From an uncultured Bacteroidales bacterium (GTDB taxonomy: Bacteria; Bacteroidota; Bacteroidia; Bacteroidales; UBA932), in assembly GCA_910585445.1 (NCBI GenBank), contig CAJUEK010000031.1:1-28931 (forward strand): a DNA stretch of 28,931 nt, read 5' to 3'. Of the stretch, positions 24,931 to 28,931 are shown one piece after another. The notes under the pieces are model-generated. The model saw only the letters and a list, made by a program, of their open reading frames with translations, was not told the origin of the DNA and searched no databases. A program made the position numbers and the translations under genes. Each line of letters opens with the position of its first letter. Positions within the stretch are counted from its first letter, which is position 1.

Positions 24931-26207
24931 ATGAGTTTTGTTAAGAAATGTCAGTGGTGCGGCAAAGAATTCATTACAAAGCGTTATCTCACTAAATTTT
25001 GTGGACAGTCAGCTATAATAAGCATAAAAGAGCAGAAAAGAACAAGAGAAAGCTTGAGTTGATCAAACAGTATGATTCTCACATCAATGTAGTCATTGAT
25101 GATGGTAAACTAAGATATATCAAATAGTGCGATCACTGCGGTATGGAATTCAGGTCTTGTAGGCCAGTCGGTCGGTTCTGCTGCACAAAATGTCATGATG
25201 CCCACGACAGAAAGAATAAGCCAAGAGTACAAGGAAGTTCTCACAAGTGAAGAAAGACATAAGATACTAAAGGGTAAATTCTTGCCTTTGAAGAAGTTCT
25301 GTGTTAATTGCAGAAATGAGTTTACAGCTTATAAACAGACTACGATGTTCTGTTCATCTGCCTGTGCAAAGAAATATAGGATACGCCAGAAATTGGAAGA
25401 ATGGGCAACTAAGGTTACGACCGAGTCCCTGCATTTAGATGCCCAGAGGATAGAGAATACATTTGTTGCAAAGGACGTCACGAGGATCAGTGATGTATGC
25501 AAATATCTTTCACTGAGTCGTACAACTCTCTACCGATACATCTTGCAAGGCATCATCAAGCTTCTGGTTCTACCTGATATGCTTCTGTTCAGAAAAGATT
25601 CACTGGATCAACTGTTCAAGGATGGAGTACGCTTCAGAGAAGTGATGTCGCGAATCCCGAAGGCATCACCATTTACAGAAGGGTCTCAGCCATTTTTGCA
25701 TTCAGATGAATACATATCTATATCAGAGGCTGCCAAAGTATATCGCATACCATTGAATGTCGCTCAGAACTGCCTTAGAAGGAGTGAACTTCCATATGAA
25801 AAATTCCGCAATGTCCGTCTATATAAAAGAGATGATGTTGACAGGCTTCTGCGCAAGAGAGAAAGAGATAAACATCCAGAAATAGGGAAGTGGTACACTA
25901 TAGAAGACATCATGGTCGAATATGAAATGACAAGGAAGCAGGTCTGTAACTTTATTGGTGTCAACCCTAAACTGCCACGTAAGAAAGATGGCCTGAAGAC
26001 ATATTATTCAAAGAAGCATGTAGATACATTGCTCAAGCCGTCGGAAGACCTGTCTCTCTATTATGCTGCATATGAAGTGACCGAGAAGTATCACATGAAC
26101 TTAGCAGACTGTATAAGGTAGCAAAAAGGATCGCTTTCAAGTCATATTCAAGCTCAGGGGGAATTTGGTATTTCAAGGAAGATGTTGATGCCTTTTTTCA
26201 GCAGTAG
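24931..26207 (+). pseudogene. Broken multi-zinc-ribbon, multi-HTH DNA-binding protein
   Basis: Three CxxC...FCxxxC zinc-ribbon-like units appear in order but in different frames: CQWCGKEF...KFC (24949-25002), CDHCGMEF...FCCTKC (25128-25193) and CVNCRNEF...FCSSAC (25302-25362). After them, the 308-codon frame 25195-26121 holds at least three MerR/excisionase-like helix-turn-helix units (ISDVCKYLSLSRTTLYRYI, YISISEAAKVYRI, YTIEDIMVEYEMTRKQV). Four lesions are visible: a frameshift near 25010, an in-frame TAG at 25125, a frameshift near 25205-25230, and a frameshift near 26105, after which RLYKVAKRI runs on to FFQQ and a stop at 26205. The ORF at 25195 could still make a truncated protein. It probably regulated the neighbouring recombinase. 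Confidence 0.75.
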
Positions 26208-26298
26208 AATACTCCAGACTCTATTTCTGCTCTAATTTCACTATTTTTCTGGATGTTGATCAGTTAATTGACTAATATCGCGAAAAATAGCATAGGAT

Positions 26299-26487
26299 AT
26301 GAAAAGAGTTACTTTAAGACTTAAGAAAAGTAAGGGAGAAAAGACTTATTTATTCCTGGATTACTATCCTCCAATATTGGATCCGCGTACTAACACTAGA
26401 AAGAGGCAGGAGTATCTAGGCATGTATATATACGAATCCAGAAGATGCTGTTCAGCGTGAATACAAAACTTAATCATTCATAGCTAA
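26299..26487 (+). pseudogene. N-terminal remnant of a tyrosine recombinase/integrase
   Basis: The frame begins MKRVTLRLKKSKGEKTYLFL and continues DYYPPILDPRT, the arm-binding N-terminus seen in Bacteroidales site-specific integrases. A frameshift in the A-run near 26398-26402 moves the rest (RQEYLGMYIYE) to the next frame, and a second shift near 26437 leads to PEDAVQRDTK and a stop at 26481. No core-binding or catalytic domain (R...HxxR...Y) is present anywhere downstream. The gene is a dead fragment of perhaps 60 of about 400 codons. Confidence 0.65.
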
Positions 26488-26495
26488 TCCTTTTA

Positions 26496-26522
26496 TTTGT
26501 ATCTATTAAAGTGTTATCTTTG
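26496..26522 (+). promoter_or_regulatory. Putative promoter of the Fic-domain gene
   Basis: TATCTTTG at 26515-26522 matches the -7 consensus and lies 20 bases before the ATG. A TTTG at 26496-26499 is only 15 bases upstream, short of the usual 19-21, so only the -7 box is convincing. Transcription from it would give a very short leader. Confidence 0.4.
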
Positions 26523-26542
26523 TATGACATACTATATAAAAA

Positions 26543-27418
26543 ATGAGTAAGATCTCCATCAGATTCTTCAATGACCGAGAGGTCAGGGCCATTTGGGATG
26601 AGTTCAATTCCAAGTGGTGGTTCTCTGTGCTCGACATCGTAGGCGTTCTTAACGCTCAGGATGACTATACCAAGAACAGGAACTATTGGAAGTACCTCAA
26701 GACCAAATTAAAGAAAGAAGAAAGTCAGTTGGTTAGTGTCACTAACCAACTCAAAATGACAGCTGCCGACGGAAAGCGTTATCTTACCGATGTCCTAGAC
26801 TATGACGGTGTTGTTCTCCTTGCCAAGAGTTTCCCAAACACACGTGCTTCACGTTTCGTGGAATGGTTTACCAGCAGCGATGAGACCATTGACGGCAAGA
26901 GCAAATCCAAGGCATACGCCCTATTTGAAAGCAACCTCATAGACAATATCGAGGTAGGTACCGTTAAGGGTCTGCAACAGATACACGGCTACCTTTTCGG
27001 CGGCCTCTACGACTTCGCCGGCCAGATCCGTACCAAAACCATCAGCAAAGGAGGCTTCACATTCTGCCTTGCAGAATACCTCCCACACGAGCTGCAGAAG
27101 ATTGAATCAATGCAGGAAGACACACTAGACCAGATAGTAGCCAAGTATGTTGAAATGAACGTCGCCCATCCATTCATGGAAGGCAACGGCCGCTCAACCC
27201 GCATCTGGCTCGACCTCATCCTAAAGAAACGCCTGCAAAGATGCGTCGACTGGAGCAAAATCAACAAGAATGACTATCTCCAGGCAATGCAAGCCAGCGT
27301 AGTCAATGCCTCCCCTATCCACACCCTTCTCTCATCGGCCCTCACAGATAAGATCAACGACCGCGAAACCTTCATGAAAGGTATCGACTACTCATATTAC
27401 TACGAGCAGGAGGATTAA
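26543..27418 (+). CDS. Bro-N/Fic fusion protein, probable class III-like AMP-transferase
   Basis: The 291-residue protein joins two domains. Residues about 1-110 look like a Bro-N/antirepressor domain (REVRAIWDE, WWFSVLDIVGVL, NYWKYLKTKLKKE, SADGK-like AADGKRYLTDV). Residues about 125-291 are a Fic domain with the complete motif HPFMEGNGR (209-217) and the flap-region segment GGFTFCLAEYLP. Fic enzymes usually transfer AMP to a protein hydroxyl. The C-terminus, ALTDKINDRETFMKGIDYSYYYE, has Ser284-xxx-Glu288, resembling the C-terminal inhibitory helix of class III Fic proteins; Gln follows where Gly or Asn is usual. No separate antitoxin is adjacent. The gene is intact amid pseudogenes. Target unknown. 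Confidence 0.85.
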   Translation: MSKISIRFFNDREVRAIWDEFNSKWWFSVLDIVGVLNAQDDYTKNRNYWKYLKTKLKKEESQLVSVTNQLKMTAADGKRYLTDVLDYDGVVLLAKSFPNTRASRFVEWFTSSDETIDGKSKSKAYALFESNLIDNIEVGTVKGLQQIHGYLFGGLYDFAGQIRTKTISKGGFTFCLAEYLPHELQKIESMQEDTLDQIVAKYVEMNVAHPFMEGNGRSTRIWLDLILKKRLQRCVDWSKINKNDYLQAMQASVVNASPIHTLLSSALTDKINDRETFMKGIDYSYYYEQED

Positions 27419-27517
27419 CAATGGCTACCGAGATCTTTGCCATCAATATTTGTATGCATCAGCGAAATCGTCCATGTCAAATCCCAGAGTAATATGTATA
27501 GTATCTGAGTAAAAACG

Positions 27518-27530
27518 AATTATAAGCATT
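27518..27530. repeat. 13-base inverted repeat, right copy, flanking the island
   Basis: AATTATAAGCATT is the reverse complement of 24647-24659. It lies 100 bases after the fic stop and 50 bases before the insertion sequence. Confidence 0.35.
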
Positions 27531-27580
27531 ACCAACAAATAAACATTATCTGTATGGAAAAACCTAAATATAAACATTAG

Positions 27581-27593
27581 TGTCCACTAAAAA
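27581..27593 (+). repeat. Left terminal inverted repeat of the IS
   Basis: TGTCCACTAAAAA, perfect inverse of 28858-28870. Confidence 0.85.
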
Positions 27594-27641
27594 ATCATAG
27601 AAGTTCTTTGAAATAATTGAAATTCAATTTGTTATAAGTAT

Positions 27642-27673
27642 TTTGTGAGTCAACGGATTTGAATTTACTTTTG
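27642..27673 (+). promoter_or_regulatory. Promoter of the IS transposase
   Basis: TTTG (27642-27645), 20 bases, then TACTTTTG (27666-27673): the same consensus spacing and -7 sequence as the psd promoter. The ATG is 20 bases downstream. Confidence 0.6.
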
Positions 27674-27692
27674 CGGTATTAATCAGCTCGTT

Positions 27693-28848
27693 ATGCATAA
27701 AGACAAGTTCGTTTTTGCTCAATTACCCCGATTTCTTGATCGTAATCACTTCAACTATCTCGTAAAGAAGTATGAAGGCGACAAATATATCAAGAGCTAT
27801 ACCTGTTGGAATCAACTACTTACGATGATGTTCGGTCAGCTATCCAATCGAGAGAGCCTTCGTGATCTGGTTGTGGCTATGGAAGCTCATGCAGGAAAAC
27901 TTTACCATCTCGGAATAGGGAAGTCTGTAACGCGGAGCAATCTTAGTAAGGCTAATGAGCAACGTAACTACCGCATATTCGAAGAGTATGCAACATTCGT
28001 GATTGCCGAGGCCCGCAAGCGTAGAATCAATAAAATATTCGAACTTGACGGTCATGTCTATGCATTTGACTCTACAACAATTGATCTGTGTCTGTCAGTG
28101 TTTGAGTGGGCTAAATTTCGCAAACATAAAGGCGGAATAAAGTTGCATACGCTCTACGATGTTGAAACGGAAGTGCCTGCTTTTGTGCATATTACACCTG
28201 CCAATATTCACGATTCAAAGGCTATGCCTGAGATTCCATACGAATCAGGAGCGCATTACATATTCGACCGAGGGTATAACGATTTCAGTAACCTTAATAC
28301 GTATAGGTGCTTTCTTCGTTGTACGAGCCAAAACAAATGTACGGATCAAGCCTAAAACCTGGAAACGAAGATTGCCGGAAGGTGTAGTTTCTGATGTAAT
28401 AGGATGCTTTACGGTTTATAAAAGTTCTAAGGATTACTCCGAAGAACTTAGAAAACTCATCGTTGAGAATTCTGAAGACTGTACACGATACATCTTCCTA
28501 ACGAATAATCTTGACGCATCTGCGGAATTAATATCATCGCTTTATCGAAACAGATGGAGTGTTGAACTGTTCTTCAAATGGATAAAACAACATCTCAGGA
28601 TTAAGAGGTTTTGGGGAACATCGGAAAATGCTGTGCGTATGCAAATCTATTGTGAGACAATCACTTACTGCTTGGCAGCAATAGTCAAATACGATATGAA
28701 ATTAGAACGAAGCGTCTATGAAATTCTCTAAATCCTCGGAATTTCTCTAACCGACAAAACACATCTCAGTGACTTGTTTGACAAATCGAATTTCAAAAAT
28801 GTCAAAGACCGATATGATTCAAGTGAACCGAATTTATTTAATTTTTAA
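27693..28848 (+). pseudogene. IS4-family transposase with frameshift and nonsense mutation
   Basis: Frame 1 runs from MHKDKFVFAQLP (DUF4372-like, residues 1-75) through the first catalytic Asp126 (YAFDSTTID) and second Asp192 (YIFDRGYNDF) to a false stop at 28353. Near 28299-28306 the homologous reading moves to the next frame (RIGAFFVVRAK), which contains YRNRWSVELFFKWIKQ with the third acidic residue. That frame stops at TAA 28729, but the same frame then continues ILGISLTDKTHLSDLF to a natural-looking stop at 28846. Two lesions therefore separate the DDE residues from each other and remove the end. No slippery heptamer is seen at the shift. Confidence 0.8.
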
Positions 28849-28857
28849 CCTTGTCCA

Positions 28858-28870
28858 TTTTTAGTGGACA
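28858..28870 (-). repeat. Right terminal inverted repeat of the IS
   Basis: TTTTTAGTGGACA, perfect inverse of 27581-27593. Together with TGTCCA at 28852-28857 it can also form a small local hairpin. Confidence 0.85.
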
Positions 28871-28879
28871 GTAGTGATT

Positions 28880-28931
28880 GCAATACAAAAGTAATTGTTC
28901 CTGGGGACTTCGGTCCCCTTTTTTGTATTGC
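28880..28931 (+). terminator. Strong terminator nested in a longer inverted repeat at the window end
   Basis: GGGGAC-TTCG-GTCCCC (28903-28918) is a 6-bp stem with a stable UUCG-type loop followed by six T residues. An outer 11-bp inverted repeat, GCAATACAAAA (28880-28890) with TTTTGTATTGC (28921-28931), surrounds it and reaches the last base of the window. It may end a transcript coming from the right on the other strand as well. Confidence 0.8.

Larger units (their letters stand above)
27581..28870 (+). mobile_element. IS4-family insertion sequence, inactivated
   Basis: About 1290 bp bounded by perfect 13-bp inverted repeats and carrying one transposase gene with its own promoter. The transposase has a DUF4372-type N-terminus and an IS4-type DDE core. 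No convincing target-site duplication was found: the bases outside the ends (ACATTAG and GTAGTGA) do not match. The element is probably old or has lost one flank. Confidence 0.85.

Noticed and set aside
28290..28310. Programmed ribosomal frameshift in the transposase
   Set aside because: No slippery A/T heptamer or supporting structure was seen, and a second nonsense lesion downstream argues for simple decay.
27578..28874. TAG as a 3-bp target duplication of the IS
   Set aside because: The right copy is displaced by one base from the end of the inverted repeat, and a 3-base match is expected by chance.

Overview
The window is chromosomal DNA from a member of the Bacteroidales (phylum Bacteroidota). 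The evidence is the housekeeping set and its order (birA, rsfS, ftsH, cdsA, archaeal-type psd), a TonB-dependent receptor, a pyrophosphate-type phosphofructokinase, an Ig-like lipoprotein of a kind common in this phylum, and repeated Bacteroidales-style promoters (TAnnTTTG, in two cases with TTTG 20 bases upstream). The family within the order cannot be fixed from the sequence alone. No tRNA, rRNA or CRISPR array was seen.

Region 1 (1-5268, + strand, AT-rich, accessory in character) starts inside a large secreted repeat protein. It has six units of exactly 103 residues (309 bp) followed by an Lcl_C/DUF1566-type C-terminal domain. Close behind, probably in the same transcript, are three exported proteins of unknown function: a small secreted protein, a DUF5683-like membrane protein, and a protein with a transglutaminase-like Cys/His/Asp triad. 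The last two gene junctions are a 1-base overlap and a 3-base gap, so the three products probably work together at the cell envelope.

Region 2 (5340-13654) is core genome. A TonB-dependent receptor and biotin ligase lie on the - strand. They diverge from rsfS-ftsH-cdsA, then psd and a CNNM/DUF21-CBS protein, on the + strand. The divergent region carries two 58-bp copies of a repeat, each ending in a TATATTTG box. At two same-strand junctions (birA/receptor and cdsA/psd) a promoter -7 box directly abuts a terminator-like hairpin.

Region 3 (13673-23173, - strand) is a long run read as ligA, yihY-like, rel, Ig-like lipoprotein, outer-membrane barrel and ispG. Most gaps are very short or overlapping; the largest, 111 bases, is between yihY and rel. 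LigA carries a lysine/serine/glycine-rich insert of about 50 residues. IspG carries a roughly 75-residue insert that looks intermediate between the short and three-domain forms.

Region 4 (23365-24685) is a PPi-type phosphofructokinase with its own promoter and a strong terminator. Region 5 (24686-28931) is a decayed accessory island. It holds a broken multi-zinc-ribbon/multi-HTH regulator, the N-terminal remnant of a tyrosine recombinase, an intact Bro-N/Fic fusion with a class III-like C-terminal inhibitory motif, and an IS4-family insertion sequence whose transposase has a frameshift and a nonsense codon. The window ends in a terminator nested in an inverted repeat. The Bro-N-Fic gene is the only intact gene among these wrecks and is the most interesting candidate; the secreted gene cluster of region 1 is second.
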